A DNA stretch of 38,976 bases from Corynebacterium flavescens (GTDB taxonomy: Bacteria > Actinomycetota > Actinomycetes > Mycobacteriales > Mycobacteriaceae): contig NZ_VXKK01000036.1 of assembly GCF_008693105.1 (NCBI RefSeq), positions 1-38,976 on the forward strand, in the 5' to 3' direction. The position numbers and the translations under genes are program-made. The notes beneath the pieces were generated by a model. The model was not told where the DNA came from. It ran no database searches and saw only the letters and a program-made list of their open reading frames with translations. Position 1 is the stretch's first letter, and every line of letters begins with the position of its first letter. Positions 26,996 through 36,911 of this stretch are shown piece after piece.

Positions 26996-27913
26996 CTAGT
27001 ACCCCGCTTCCGCATTTACCTCGGTGGGAAGCGGCTTGTCTGCAGCGAAGGCCTCAGCCGCTTTGAGCGTATGTTCGCCGATGCGCTTGCGCACGGAATA
27101 AGGCGGGTTCGCTACGTGCGGGGTGATGATGCAATTAGGCATCTCCCACAGCGGGTGCCCGTCTGGGAGTGGCTCGGGGTCGGTGACATCGAGGCCCGCC
27201 CCGGCAATCTCACCGTTGCTCAGGGCCTCCACGAGCGCCGCGGTATCGATAAGCGGGCCGCGCCCTACATTGATGACCACGGCGTGGGAGGGCATCGCGG
27301 CGAATACCTCGGCGTTGCCCAAGTGGTAGGTCTCGTCCGTGAGCGGGGTAAGGAATACAAAATAGTCGGCGTTGGGCCAGACCTTCTCCACCTCGGAGAC
27401 GGGGTGCGTCTCATCGGCTCCTGCCACTGGGCGCCCCGAGCGGGTGACCGCAATGATGCGCGGTCCAAAACCGGAGAGCATCTCAATGAGCTTGGTTCCT
27501 ATACCGCCCGCGCCAATGATGGCGACGGTCCTATCCTCAAAGAGGAAACTCGTATGAGCCTCAACCTCGTCGCGGTTGTCCCAGCTCGTGCCGACGCGCT
27601 TATGGGCATGCAGCTGAGCAAGCAGGAGCGCGATGGTTGATTCCGCCACCGTGGAATCATAAAGGCCGGCGGCATTGGACCAGCGCACGCCTGTTTCCGC
27701 GTGGGTCTTGCGGATGAGGTCGAGGACGTGGTCAACTCCGGCAAAGGGAACCTGCACGAAGCCAATGGACTCGGGCAAAGGATCGGGGAACTCCCCGGGA
27801 GCGCCGTTGAACACCAAAAACTCGGCCTCATCCAGAGGAACTTGGGTGTGACCTGCGGCATCGAGCACTGAGGTGGTCTCGGTCCACGGGTGAGGGAGGA
27901 TGGCGTAGCGCAT
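26996..27913 (-). CDS. D-2-hydroxyacid dehydrogenase (copy 1)
   Basis: A 305-residue NAD(P)-dependent D-isomer-specific dehydrogenase. The dinucleotide-binding motif is VAIIGAGGIGTKLIE (about 150–164). Catalytic residues are in NVGRG (Arg), [12 protein letters not shown] (Glu) and ITPHVA (His). Members reduce 2-keto acids or act on phosphoglycerate-like substrates; the exact substrate is unknown. GAAAGG lies nine bases before ATG 27913, only two bases after the stop of its paralogue. In C. glutamicum, as I recall, a single such gene sits between proB and proA. Confidence 0.9.
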   Translation of the reverse strand: MRYAILPHPWTETTSVLDAAGHTQVPLDEAEFLVFNGAPGEFPDPLPESIGFVQVPFAGVDHVLDLIRKTHAETGVRWSNAAGLYDSTVAESTIALLLAQLHAHKRVGTSWDNRDEVEAHTSFLFEDRTVAIIGAGGIGTKLIEMLSGFGPRIIAVTRSGRPVAGADETHPVSEVEKVWPNADYFVFLTPLTDETYHLGNAEVFAAMPSHAVVINVGRGPLIDTAALVEALSNGEIAGAGLDVTDPEPLPDGHPLWEMPNCIITPHVANPPYSVRKRIGEHTLKAAEAFAADKPLPTEVNAEAGY

Positions 27914-27915
27914 AG

Positions 27916-28845
27916 TTAATAACCTTTCGACGGATCCACACGGGTGGGCATAGGTTCATTGTGCAGGTATGCGGCCGCATTCGCATTAAAAATCTTGCCA
28001 ATGTAGGCCATAGCCACGTGCGCGGAGGCCGCCATGTGCGGGGTCATCGTGCAATTTGGCGCAGAAAAGAGCGGGTGCCCATCGGGCAAAGGCTCCGGAT
28101 CCACCACTTCCAGGCCCGCGCCAGCAATCTCTCCCGTAGATAGCGCGGTCACCAGATCATCGGTCACCACGGTCGCGCCCCGTCCCACGTTGATGAAGAT
28201 AGCCGTGGACTTCATAGCCTTGAAACGGTCGGCGCCGATAATCCCCCGGGTTTCCGTGGTCAGCGGCAGAATAGAAACGAGAAAGTCTGCTCGCTCCCAC
28301 ACCGACTCCGCATCACTCATTCTCAGCGTCTCCGCGGCCCCCTCCACGGGCCTGCCCGAGCGATTTACCGCGGTGACGCGGACCCCGAAAGGCTCCAGCA
28401 GGCGAATGAGTTCCGCGGCAATTCCGCCCGCGCCGAGAATGACTACCTCGGTAGGGGTGCGAGGAGAGCTCAGCCAGGCCTGCGTGCGATCAAGTTCTTC
28501 GGCCACGCGCCACGTCCCAGCCAAGGCGAAGGCCTTGTGGTGGTGGGCTGCCGAAAGCATCAGGCCCAGCGCCGATTCCGCCACCGGCTTGGCAAAAGCC
28601 CCGGCGGCGTTGCACCACGGGATTCCGACTTCCCGAATCAGTCCGGCACGCACCAGCTTTTCGACGCCGGTAAAGCAGTGCTGCACCCACTCAATGCTCT
28701 CCGGTAGTTCGGGTACATCGGCCGGATCAGGCGCGGTGTTGACGTAGCACTGCGCTTCCTCCAGGTTGGGCACGAGGCTGTGGCCCTGTGCTTCGATACC
28801 TGCGATGGTCTCAGGCCACTGCTCCGGGCCCATGTAGAACTTCAT
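27916..28845 (-). CDS. D-2-hydroxyacid dehydrogenase (copy 2)
   Basis: A 309-residue paralogue of the next gene. The nucleotide-binding motif is [15 protein letters not shown] (about 143–157), and it has the catalytic [17 protein letters not shown] and MTPHMA segments. Both copies keep the full Arg/Glu/His set and share the GRPV...AxET stretch after the cofactor site, so they arose by tandem duplication and have since diverged. The start overlaps the proB stop by four bases (ATGA), which couples it to proline synthesis genes in expression, not necessarily in function. Confidence 0.9.
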   Translation of the reverse strand: MKFYMGPEQWPETIAGIEAQGHSLVPNLEEAQCYVNTAPDPADVPELPESIEWVQHCFTGVEKLVRAGLIREVGIPWCNAAGAFAKPVAESALGLMLSAAHHHKAFALAGTWRVAEELDRTQAWLSSPRTPTEVVILGAGGIAAELIRLLEPFGVRVTAVNRSGRPVEGAAETLRMSDAESVWERADFLVSILPLTTETRGIIGADRFKAMKSTAIFINVGRGATVVTDDLVTALSTGEIAGAGLEVVDPEPLPDGHPLFSAPNCTMTPHMAASAHVAMAYIGKIFNANAAAYLHNEPMPTRVDPSKGY

Positions 28846-30074
28846 AGGCGAGAAGCATAGTTGGAAAGATAATCAGCGTGAACGACCGACCTACGTTGAA
28901 TCTCGGGCAGATCCTCGGTGTGCTTGCCTATGATCTGTGACAGCTCCTGCGAGTCGAAGCGGACTTCGCCGCGCCCAATGACCTCGCCTTCTGGCCCGAT
29001 AATATCGATGATTTCTCCCTTGGAAAACTCTCCGATGACCTCGGTGATACCCACTGCCAGCAGGGAGGTTCCGCCCTTAGTCACGGCGTCCACGGCCCCT
29101 TGGTCAAGGCGCACTGCCCCACCCACATCTGCGCAGTAGAGGGCCCAGAACTTCCAGGCCGAAAGCTTGCGCTCCATGCGGGTGTGGAAGACGGTGCCCA
29201 CGGAGGCGTCGGCAAGCGCGGGGCCAATGTTATCGGTGGAGGTGAGCAGGACCGGGATGCCACCACGGGCGGCCAGGCGCGCGGCCGAGACTTTAGTGGC
29301 CATGCCACCAGTGCCCACATTGCCGCCTTCACCAGCGTCAACGCCCTTGAGATCCTTGCCTGTGCGCACTTCATCGATGAAGTGCGCGCCCGGCTCGGCT
29401 GGGTTCTTGTCATAAAGCCCATCAACATCAGAGAAGAGGAAAAGCGCATCCGCACCGATGAGGTTGGCCACCAGCGCCGAGAGACGGTCATTGTCTCCGA
29501 AGTGCATCTCGGAGGTGGCGACGGTGTCGTTCTCATTGACGATGGGGATCGTGCGCAACTGGCGCAGGCGATCGATGGTGCGCTGCGCGTTGCGGGCCCG
29601 GTCGCGGTGACCGATGTCCGAGGCCGTCAGCAGAACCTGACCAATGGTGCGCTCGTAGCGCGCGAAGGAACGCCCCCATTCATAGGCCAGGTGGACTTGT
29701 CCCACGGAGGCTGCAGCCTGCTTCGTAGCCAGGTCCGTAGGGCGACGGTTGAGCCCCAGCGGGCCCATACCAGCGGCAACGGCGCCGGAGGAGACGATGA
29801 TGACGTCTGAGACACCCATCCGCGCATGCACCGCATCGACGATATGATCGATCCTCTCCTGCGATACCAGGAAGTCCTGGTCCGTCAGCGAGGAGGAACC
29901 AATCTTGACCACGACACGCTTGGCGTTGGTGATCTGGTCGCGCAACTGCGAGGAATAACCTGCGGCCGTGGGGTTGTCTGCGAGTGGATCAGGAAACGGT
30001 GTATCCAGCGTGGGTCCCTCAAAGGGTTCCACGGGCAACGGACTGATGGACTCATTCTGTAATTCAGAAGACAT
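28842..30074 (-). CDS. proB: Glutamate 5-kinase
   Basis: A 410-residue protein with an amino-acid kinase domain ([57 protein letters not shown]) and a C-terminal PUA domain ([22 protein letters not shown]). ProB phosphorylates glutamate, the committed and usually proline-inhibited step of proline synthesis. About 45 N-terminal residues, acidic and Pro-rich, precede the kinase domain; a shorter start would fit the family better, but no clear internal start is seen. TATTAT about 12–17 bases before ATG 30074 suggests a very short leader. It heads a coupled cluster with the two dehydrogenases and the DUF1707 gene. Confidence 0.95.
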   Translation of the reverse strand: MSSELQNESISPLPVEPFEGPTLDTPFPDPLADNPTAAGYSSQLRDQITNAKRVVVKIGSSSLTDQDFLVSQERIDHIVDAVHARMGVSDVIIVSSGAVAAGMGPLGLNRRPTDLATKQAAASVGQVHLAYEWGRSFARYERTIGQVLLTASDIGHRDRARNAQRTIDRLRQLRTIPIVNENDTVATSEMHFGDNDRLSALVANLIGADALFLFSDVDGLYDKNPAEPGAHFIDEVRTGKDLKGVDAGEGGNVGTGGMATKVSAARLAARGGIPVLLTSTDNIGPALADASVGTVFHTRMERKLSAWKFWALYCADVGGAVRLDQGAVDAVTKGGTSLLAVGITEVIGEFSKGEIIDIIGPEGEVIGRGEVRFDSQELSQIIGKHTEDLPEIQRRSVVHADYLSNYASRL

Positions 30075-30171
30075 GTCACTCAATAATACAAACCCGCGCC
30101 ATGCTCGTCCCCACTATGCGGGGGGCAGGATCCTAACCCGCAGCTCAGGAGCCCTAAAAAGGCAGGCGCAC

Positions 30172-31704
30172 CTAGCCCTGCCAGCGGTCACGGTTGGCGG
30201 ACGCGCGCGTAACCTCTTCCTCTTCACCGAAGTCGAATTCGTCGACGATGCCACGCCGTGCTTGCGAAGCGCGCTTGCGCTCGGCCGCCGAAACGCGGTC
30301 GGTGCCCAGAAGGCGTGCGTCTTGGCCACGGCCTGCCATGGTGGGATCGCCCGCGGTCATGGGCTCCCATTCGAAGGTGATATCCCCGATGCTCACGGGG
30401 CAACCTTCCTCGGCACCCTGGCGGCGCAGCTCGTCTTCCACACCGGCCTTTGCCAGGCGGTCCGCCAGGTAGCCCACAGCCTCGTCGTTCTCAAAGTCAG
30501 TCTGGATAAGCCACCTTTCGATCTTCTCCCCCTCAACGATGAAGCCACCCGGAACCTGCGGATCCGGCATGACAGTAAAGTCCGCGTGGGACCCGGCATG
30601 CTTGCGTTTGCCGACGGCCCGGGGCCGGATAACGGTATGCTGCGCATCCGCCTTCGCCTTGGGCTGGGTCTTGCGGTGCTGCGTCACCATTTCCAGCAGC
30701 TTGTACTTGAGCGGCTCGAGGCCCTTGCGCGCCACGGCGGAAATAATAAAGACCGGCCACCCAAACTGGTCCTCCAAGTCTTGCTTGACAAACTCCGCCA
30801 GCTCCTCGGCCTCAGGCACATCCGCCTTGTTGAGGATGATGATGCGGGGACGCTCGCGGAGATCACCTAGGCCGGTATCCTCTTTGAGGGCTGCTTGGTA
30901 GTTCGACAGCTCCTGCTCCAAGGCCTCGACGTCAGAGACGGGATCACGCCCGGGCTCAATGGTGGCGGCATCGACCACATGCGCGAGCACGGCCGTGCGC
31001 TCGATGTGACGCAGGAAGTCTAGGCCCAGGCCCTTGCCCTCGGCCGCGCCCGGGATAAGCCCCGGGACGTCTGCGATGGTGAAGGATTCGTGGCCCATGT
31101 CCACCACACCCAAGTTGGGCTGCAGAGTGGTGAAAGGATAGTCCCCGATCTTGGGCTTGGCGGCGGAGAGTACAGAGATCAGCGAGGACTTGCCCGCAGA
31201 GGGAAAACCCACCAGTCCAACATCAGCCATGGATTTCAGCTCCAAGACCAGCTCGCGGGCCTGGCCGGGCTCGCCCTGCAGAGCAAACCCGGGTGCCTTG
31301 CGCTGGGAGGAAGCCAAAGCCGCGTTACCCAAGCCGCCGAAGCCGCCCTCAGCAGCGATGAAGCGGGTGCCAGGTACGGTTAGGTCCGCCAGGGTCTCGC
31401 CCTTCTGCGTGCGCACCACGGTGCCTGCCGGTACCTCGAGAATGAGGTCCTCCCCGCGCGCACCGTTGCGCCAGTCTCCAGCACCGTTGCCACCACGGCC
31501 AGCCTTGATGTGCGGACGGTAGTGGAAATCCATCAGGGTATGAATCTGGCTGGAGACCTCAAGCACGATGTCTCCCCCGTGCCCGCCGTTGCCGCCATCC
31601 GGCCCTCCCAGCGGCTTGAACTTCTCGCGGTGCACGGAGGTACAGCCGTGTCCACCATCGCCAGCCTGCAGGTGCAGGACAACGCGGTCAATGAATCGTG
31701 CCAT
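30172..31704 (-). CDS. obg: GTPase Obg/CgtA
   Basis: A 510-residue protein. The N-terminal glycine-rich Obg fold ([26 protein letters not shown]) is followed by the GTPase domain with [25 protein letters not shown] and NKADV. The C-terminal OCT domain (about 350–420, [28 protein letters not shown]) precedes a basic/acidic tail. Obg is an essential GTPase in 50S assembly and stress response. ATG 31704 has GGAGG nine bases upstream. It follows rpmA but is separated from it by a strong terminator, so it must have its own promoter or depend on read-through. Confidence 0.97.
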   Translation of the reverse strand: MARFIDRVVLHLQAGDGGHGCTSVHREKFKPLGGPDGGNGGHGGDIVLEVSSQIHTLMDFHYRPHIKAGRGGNGAGDWRNGARGEDLILEVPAGTVVRTQKGETLADLTVPGTRFIAAEGGFGGLGNAALASSQRKAPGFALQGEPGQARELVLELKSMADVGLVGFPSAGKSSLISVLSAAKPKIGDYPFTTLQPNLGVVDMGHESFTIADVPGLIPGAAEGKGLGLDFLRHIERTAVLAHVVDAATIEPGRDPVSDVEALEQELSNYQAALKEDTGLGDLRERPRIIILNKADVPEAEELAEFVKQDLEDQFGWPVFIISAVARKGLEPLKYKLLEMVTQHRKTQPKAKADAQHTVIRPRAVGKRKHAGSHADFTVMPDPQVPGGFIVEGEKIERWLIQTDFENDEAVGYLADRLAKAGVEDELRRQGAEEGCPVSIGDITFEWEPMTAGDPTMAGRGQDARLLGTDRVSAAERKRASQARRGIVDEFDFGEEEEVTRASANRDRWQG

Positions 31705-31822
31705 GATGAATTTCCTCCCAAAAATGGTATCTCCCCAGCAGTCTAATGAACCAGGCAGGCAAGATGACAAACACGAGCGCCGAACCCGAGTCATGAAGCT
31801 CGATTGCGGCGCGTGCCGTGTG

Positions 31823-31870
31823 AAAAAAAATAAGGCTCGAAACTCCCACCCGGGGAAGTTTCGAGCCTTA
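31823..31870 (-). terminator. Rho-independent terminator of rplU–rpmA
   Basis: On the minus strand, arms 31857–31870 and 31831–31844 form a perfect 14-bp stem with a 12-base loop (GGGG/CCCC bases can extend it), followed by a run of eight T (A on the plus strand, 31823–31830). It begins 18 bases after the rpmA stop. Confidence 0.92.
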
Positions 31871-31887
31871 AGAACTAGAGACTTGAC

Positions 31888-32166
31888 TTAAGCAGAAGCC
31901 TCAACTGCAGCCTGCTCGGCCGGAACGATGTTCACGATACGGCGGTTGCGCTTGATGCCGAACTCCACGGAGCCAGCCTCGAGTGCGAACAAGGTATCGT
32001 CCCCACCGCGTCCGACGTTCTCGCCGGGGTGGAACTTGGTGCCGCGCTGACGAACGATGATCTCGCCGGCCTTAACCTGCTGACCACCGAAGCGCTTAAC
32101 GCCGAGGAACTTCGGGTTAGAATCGCGACCGTTGCTAGAGCTGGAAGCACCTTTCTTGTGTGCCAT
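31888..32166 (-). CDS. rpmA: 50S ribosomal protein L27
   Basis: A 92-residue protein with the L27 start [41 protein letters not shown] and [14 protein letters not shown] in order. L27 lies near the peptidyl-transferase centre. The N-terminus starts directly with the functional residues, without the cleavable extension seen in Firmicutes. A near-perfect AAAGGAGG lies eight bases before the ATG. It is 40 bases downstream of rplU and closed by the terminator after it. Confidence 0.98.
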   Translation of the reverse strand: MAHKKGASSSSNGRDSNPKFLGVKRFGGQQVKAGEIIVRQRGTKFHPGENVGRGGDDTLFALEAGSVEFGIKRNRRIVNIVPAEQAAVEASA

Positions 32167-32206
32167 GTGGTTTCCCTCCTTTAAGGGGATTAAAGCCTAA
32201 TCGGGC

Positions 32207-32512
32207 TTACTTGATGTCGGTGATCTTCAGAACGCTCAGCGGCTGACGGTGGCCCTGACGCTTGCGATAACCAGTCTTGTTCTTGTACTTGAGGATATCA
32301 ATCTTCGGGCCCTTGGCGTGCTCGACGATTTCTGCGGAGACCGAAACCTTCTCCAGGTCGGAGGCCTTAGCCTTGACGGTTGCGCCATCGACGAGCAGAA
32401 CCGGGGTGAGAGCCACGGCAGAGCCTGGCTCACCCTCGATCTTCTCGACCTTGACGAGGTCACCTTCAGCAACCTTGTACTGCTTGCCGCCGGTCTTGAC
32501 GATCGCGTACAT
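32207..32512 (-). CDS. rplU: 50S ribosomal protein L21
   Basis: A 101-residue protein matching L21: [25 protein letters not shown] near 40–46, and the C-terminal basic block [15 protein letters not shown]21 binds 23S rRNA in the 50S subunit. AAGGGG lies about nine bases upstream of ATG 32512. It is the first gene of the rplU–rpmA unit, preceded by a leader of about 120 bases and a promoter with a perfect -35. Confidence 0.98.
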   Translation of the reverse strand: MYAIVKTGGKQYKVAEGDLVKVEKIEGEPGSAVALTPVLLVDGATVKAKASDLEKVSVSAEIVEHAKGPKIDILKYKNKTGYRKRQGHRQPLSVLKITDIK

Positions 32513-32634
32513 AGAGGGTTACCCCTTATCTAAACTCGACCGAGAGCGGCGGTGGTGCCACCCTCGAAATGGACATTAACGTTTGGCGTTTAGTTTCAGC
32601 GCGGACGCATACCATCCTCCATAGAGGGCTCGGT
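32513..32634 (-). promoter_or_regulatory. rplU mRNA leader, possible autoregulatory element
   Basis: The leader carries two complementary 7-mers, GACCGAG (minus strand 32635–32629) and CTCGGTC (32544–32538), that could close a long stem. The nine bases CCCTCTATG appear both at the rplU start and earlier in the leader (32628–32620). The earlier copy opens an eight-codon frame ending in TGA at 32596. Leaders that bind L21 are known in other bacteria; this one is not recognised by sequence. Confidence 0.35.
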
Positions 32635-32639
32635 CCTGC

Positions 32640-32668
32640 GCTTTAAGACACTAAACAGCGACTGTCAA
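32640..32668 (-). promoter_or_regulatory. rplU–rpmA promoter
   Basis: On the minus strand a perfect -35 TTGACA (32668–32663) is followed after 17 bases by TAAAGC (32645–32640) as a weak -10. Transcription would start near 32633, about 120 bases before rplU. Confidence 0.6.
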
Positions 32669-32681
32669 AGACTACCCCGTG

Positions 32682-32718
32682 GCGAATGAAAAGTACAAAC
32701 CGCGTATTTTCCATTCGC
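32682..32718 (-). terminator. Hairpin downstream of rne
   Basis: GCGAATG/CATTCGC arms (7 bp), extended by AAAA/TTTT past one bulged G, begin 11 bases after the rne stop. No T-run follows. It probably marks the 3' end of the rne mRNA, just before the rplU promoter. Confidence 0.5.
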
Positions 32719-32729
32719 GTGGCGCTGCC

Positions 32730-35700
32730 CTACTTGCTCCGTCGCCGTGCTAGGCGGCGCCGTCCCCGGCCATTGCCGCGGTTTGGCGCAGCGGATTCCT
32801 CCCAGGACTCAGCTGCAGACTCCTTTACGGTCGCCTGCTCCTTCTTCTCAGCTCTCCGTGGCGCTTGCCGCACCGCAGTCACCTTGCGCACAGCGCGCTT
32901 GCGACCGCGCCGAATCACCTTGGTCTCGACACCAGGCTCTGCGGAAGGAGCCTGCTCCGGAGAAGTTTCCACAGGAGACGCGTGCTTCTTCTTCGGCTGC
33001 GCCTTCACTGTTGCCGCAGCGGCCTGCTTATGGCTCGCGCGCTTTGACGTATTGCGCACCGCCCTACGATGCCCCCGTGTCCGCGCTGGTTGCGCGGCGG
33101 CAGGTTCTGCTTGTGCGGGCTGCGCAGCTTGAGCAGCTTGAGCCGAAACAGCGGGATCTTCCGAAGCTGTCTCTCCGGAGACAGCGGACGTGCTGCCAAC
33201 TGCGGAATCTACGTAATCTTCCGGACGCGGAGCATGATCAGAACGCGAGTTTCCACGCGTTGCGCGCTTGCGCCGCGGCGAGGCCTCAAACTCTGCCTGC
33301 GCCTGAGCAAAGGTCATACGGGAGGTACCCTGTGCCTCTGCCCGTGTCTCTACCTCTAGCTCCGTCGCCTTTGCAGGCTCCTGAGTAGATGCAGCGCGCT
33401 GTGCCGATCGCACCCCACGCCGCGACGTGCGACGTGATCGGCGTGCTGAATTGAGTTCTTTCGAGTCCTCCTTAGACTCACCTGAATGTTCAACAGTCCG
33501 CTCGACAACAGACTCTACAGGGGGCTCATCTGCCACATAAGAGTTAAACTCCGCCACCTCATCTTGGGCCGCAGCGCTTTCCGCCGCCGCATAGCCAATG
33601 GAGGCTATGTCCTCCGCTGCCGAGGTGTGTTCAGAGCCTTCATGTCGGGACTCATGATGGCGAGGCTCATCGTGGTGGAGCTCGTCATGTCCACGACGAC
33701 CGCGGCGTGAACGCTGCGCGCGACGCTTGCTTCGCTGGCCGTCTCCGGCATTCTTGTCGCCTTCTGCGTGCGACGCGTCCGAGTCTTCCTCATCATCAAC
33801 GATGACATTGGCTACGAGATCCTCGATGGAATGGCGCTGGCGAGAATTGCGCTGCTGAGTGTCTTCTCCTTCCAGCTTCTTCTCCGACTTGTGTTGGTGA
33901 GCCTTCTTGGGATGACGCGACGCGTGATCATTGTGCTCTTCCTCAGCGATCTCATCCACGGGATACTCGTGGATGATGAGCCCGCGCCCATGACAGTGCT
34001 CACACTCGGTGGCGAAGGTTTCGATCAGGCCAGTGCCCAGACGCTTACGAGTCATCTGCACCAGGCCCAGTGACGTGACCTCCGAAACCTGGTGACGGGT
34101 GCGATCACGTTCGAGGGTCTCTTTGAGACGGCGTAAGACCAGATCCTGGTTTTCGGGCAGAACCATATCGATGAAGTCCACCACGATCATTCCGCCGATA
34201 TCGCGCAGCCGCATCTGGCGCACGATCTCCTCGGCGGCCTCAAGGTTGTTACGGGTTACTGTCTCCTCCAGGTTTCCACCGGAGCCCGTAAACTTACCTG
34301 TGTTGACGTCGATGACCGTCATAGCCTCGGTGCGGTCAATGATGAGCGTGCCGCCCGAAGGCAGCCACACCTTACGGCTGAGTGCCTTGTGAAGCTGCTC
34401 ATCGATGCGATAAGTCTCAAATGCATCCATGCCACCATGCTCTGCTGCCCGGTATTGCACGACGCGGTCCGCGAGATCGGGCGCCATTGAATCCACATAA
34501 GCTCGCACGACGTTATAGGAACGAGTGCCATCAACAACGAGCTGGTGGAAGTCCTCATTGAAAAGATCACGAACGACCTTAACCAGCACATCCGGCTCCT
34601 CGTAGAGGGTGACCGGCTTGGCTCCCTTGGAGGACTTTTCCTCGTTGGCACGCTCAGTGATGTCTTGCCAGGTGTTGTTGAGGCGGCGTACATCAGCGGC
34701 AATGGCGTCTTCCGGCACGTTCTCCGCCGCGGTGCGGATGATGGCACCCCCGCGACCCGGGATCACGTTTTCCAGGATGCTCTTCAAACGCTTCCGCTCC
34801 GGCGCGGGCAGCTTGCGCGAGATTCCAGCACTTCGACCACCTGGCACGTAGACCAAGTAGCGTCCGGCAAGGGAGATCTGCGTGGTCAACCGCGCACCCT
34901 TATGTCCGATGGGATCCTTAGCCACCTGCACGAGGACCTGGTCCCCAGACTTCAAAGCATTTTCAATCCTGCGAGCGCGACCGCCGAGCTTGGTTGAACG
35001 CCAGTCCACCTCACCGGCATAGAGGACGCCATTGCGCCCCTGTCCGATATCGACGAAGGCCGCCTCCATCGAGGGCAACACGTTTTGCACACGGCCCAAG
35101 TAGATGTTGCCAATCAGGGAGGTCTGGGACTCACTGGTCACGAAGTGCTCGACGAGGAGATCATCTTCCAAGACGCCCACCTGAGTAACAACTCCCGCGC
35201 CATCCTTGCGCTGCTTATCTCGCACAACCATGGTGCGTTCGACGGATTCGCGGCGTGCTAAGAACTCTGCCTGGGAGACAATGTGCTGGCGCTCGCGGCC
35301 CTTCTCCCTCAACTCGGCACGGCGACGGCGTTGCGCCTCAATGCGCGTTGAGCCCTTGATTGCTTTGGGCTCCTCGATGAGATCTTCCTCGACCTCATCT
35401 CCTTCTGCGGCGGCATCCGACGTAGCCTTTGCCGCATGTTCTTGCGATCCCCGACCGCGCGATGTCCCCCGGCGTCCACGCCGACGCGAACCCTTCGCTT
35501 CTTCCTCTTCCGAGTCATCTTCCCCGGTGAACTCAGGCACGGAAGCAGACGCCGGCTGCACATGCGGCGGCATAAACACAGGTGCTAATTCGTAAGTTTG
35601 AGAATCAGCGCCTGGCTTCGGAGTGATGATAGGCCGATAATCCTCGCCAAGATCGTCGAAGTCGTGCGATTGTTCACCGGCTTCCTCGAGGGCTTCCTGC

Positions 35701-36647
35701 AACTGGGCAACCACGTCCTCAGCAGCCTGCGCGTCAGCTACGGTTTCAGCACTCTGCGCTGCATCCTGGCTGCTTTCTGCGCTGCCTTCTGAGTTGGCCC
35801 CTGAATGCTCAGGATTCTCCACAGTATCGGCCAACTGCGAGTCGACCTTCTCTTCGATCTGCGCAATTTCGTTCTCGACGTTCTTGCGCACGCGGGTCCG
35901 CAGCTTTGCTTCCTGCTCATCTTCTTCGCCCGCGCTCTTGGCGCTCACATCAGCGTTTGCTGCAAGCGGAGCCAAGTTTTCGCTGTGCTCGGCTTTCTCG
36001 TCCTCGCCGGGCTTTACTTCGGCGACAGCTTCCTTGTCCTTCTTGGGAGAACTGGACTTGCGCACAGCCTTGCGCGTTGCTTTGCGGCCCGCCTTACGTG
36101 TCGTCTTCTTAGCGGGCTTTCCTGCTTCTCCTCCTGCTGCGCCCGCTACGTCTGCCGCTTCGTCTGCATTGTCTTGAACAGCAGCTGGAGTCTCCTCAAC
36201 GCTAGGCGCGAGCTCCGGGTCCACTGCCTTGGACTTCTTAGTCGCCTTCTTTGGCTTCTCCGCGGCCTTTGTGGCGGCCTTCGTAGTGGCCTTGCGACGC
36301 GGCTTAGTCGCCGGCTTCTTCGACTTTTTCTCTGGCCGCTCTTGCTGTGCTTGCTTGTCCTCTGCGGGCGCGGAAGCAACGAGGGAGTCAAGCAGAAGGA
36401 CAACCTCCTGCTTGCTCACCGAAGATTGTGCAGCCTTCTTCACCCCTAGCTTGCCAAACTCCGTGACTATCTCCCGGGAAGCAATCCCTAGCTGCTTGGC
36501 CAAAGTGTAGAGGCGAGTCTTCGCTGGCAGGGCCTCCCGATCAATGTGCTGTGCGAAGGCAACCGCGGCAGCATGGCTTCCAGTATTTTCTGAAGCATTC
36601 TGGATCTTCTCGTTCTTCTTATTTTCTTGAGAGTTCTTCGACGCCAT
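32730..36647 (-). CDS. rne: Ribonuclease E/G, large form with IF2_N-like domain
   Basis: About 1305 residues. An IF2_N-like domain sits near the N-terminus (about 40–90, TRLYTLAKQLGIASREIV...GVKKAAQSSVSKQE). A long Lys/Ala and acidic low-complexity region follows (to about 480), then the S1 domain (about 505–580, NIYLGRVQNVLPSMEAAFVDIG). The RNase E/G catalytic core has DRTEAMTVIDVNTGKF (near 775–790), VVDFIDM (about 820) and the Zn-link CEHCHGRG (about 885). A ~400-residue disordered tail rich in Arg, Ser, His and Glu ends in a basic cluster. RNase E starts mRNA decay and rRNA processing. ATG 36647 has GGAG eleven bases upstream; the open frame extends 47 codons further. Confidence 0.95.
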   Translation of the reverse strand: MASKNSQENKKNEKIQNASENTGSHAAAVAFAQHIDREALPAKTRLYTLAKQLGIASREIVTEFGKLGVKKAAQSSVSKQEVVLLLDSLVASAPAEDKQAQQERPEKKSKKPATKPRRKATTKAATKAAEKPKKATKKSKAVDPELAPSVEETPAAVQDNADEAADVAGAAGGEAGKPAKKTTRKAGRKATRKAVRKSSSPKKDKEAVAEVKPGEDEKAEHSENLAPLAANADVSAKSAGEEDEQEAKLRTRVRKNVENEIAQIEEKVDSQLADTVENPEHSGANSEGSAESSQDAAQSAETVADAQAAEDVVAQLQEALEEAGEQSHDFDDLGEDYRPIITPKPGADSQTYELAPVFMPPHVQPASASVPEFTGEDDSEEEEAKGSRRRGRRGTSRGRGSQEHAAKATSDAAAEGDEVEEDLIEEPKAIKGSTRIEAQRRRRAELREKGRERQHIVSQAEFLARRESVERTMVVRDKQRKDGAGVVTQVGVLEDDLLVEHFVTSESQTSLIGNIYLGRVQNVLPSMEAAFVDIGQGRNGVLYAGEVDWRSTKLGGRARRIENALKSGDQVLVQVAKDPIGHKGARLTTQISLAGRYLVYVPGGRSAGISRKLPAPERKRLKSILENVIPGRGGAIIRTAAENVPEDAIAADVRRLNNTWQDITERANEEKSSKGAKPVTLYEEPDVLVKVVRDLFNEDFHQLVVDGTRSYNVVRAYVDSMAPDLADRVVQYRAAEHGGMDAFETYRIDEQLHKALSRKVWLPSGGTLIIDRTEAMTVIDVNTGKFTGSGGNLEETVTRNNLEAAEEIVRQMRLRDIGGMIVVDFIDMVLPENQDLVLRRLKETLERDRTRHQVSEVTSLGLVQMTRKRLGTGLIETFATECEHCHGRGLIIHEYPVDEIAEEEHNDHASRHPKKAHQHKSEKKLEGEDTQQRNSRQRHSIEDLVANVIVDDEEDSDASHAEGDKNAGDGQRSKRRAQRSRRGRRGHDELHHDEPRHHESRHEGSEHTSAAEDIASIGYAAAESAAAQDEVAEFNSYVADEPPVESVVERTVEHSGESKEDSKELNSARRSRRTSRRGVRSAQRAASTQEPAKATELEVETRAEAQGTSRMTFAQAQAEFEASPRRKRATRGNSRSDHAPRPEDYVDSAVGSTSAVSGETASEDPAVSAQAAQAAQPAQAEPAAAQPARTRGHRRAVRNTSKRASHKQAAAATVKAQPKKKHASPVETSPEQAPSAEPGVETKVIRRGRKRAVRKVTAVRQAPRRAEKKEQATVKESAAESWEESAAPNRGNGRGRRRLARRRSK

Positions 36648-36911
36648 AAGTGGCTTTACTCCTGACAATGTTGGACCGGCTGCATCCCCGGGCGCAGGCA
36701 GCACGGCGTCATTGTTCTTCTTCTTTTCGAACCGTGCCACCGCCGCCACTCGAGGGCTCCGGTAGTAATGTGGATTTTTCTTATTCAATTCTTCGCCGGC
36801 GCTCTTGCGCGCGCCCCGGATTCCCGGCGGCGCCTACGGCTGTCCCCCATTCTTGCACAAACCGATGTCATAGGGGACTCAGACCACCACCGGAACTGTT
36901 ATACTCACGAG
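36648..36911. other. Divergent region between rne and the membrane–winged-helix gene
   Basis: 264 bases. The left part is an in-frame extension of rne, probably its 5' leader. The right end holds the TATACT promoter of the plus-strand gene. No other gene is seen. Confidence 0.4.
36900..36905 (+). promoter_or_regulatory. -10 element of a leaderless gene
   Basis: TATACT at 36900–36905 is a close match to the corynebacterial -10. The ATG at 36912 starts six bases after it, where transcription should begin, so the mRNA is predicted to be leaderless. No clear -35 is seen. Confidence 0.55.
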
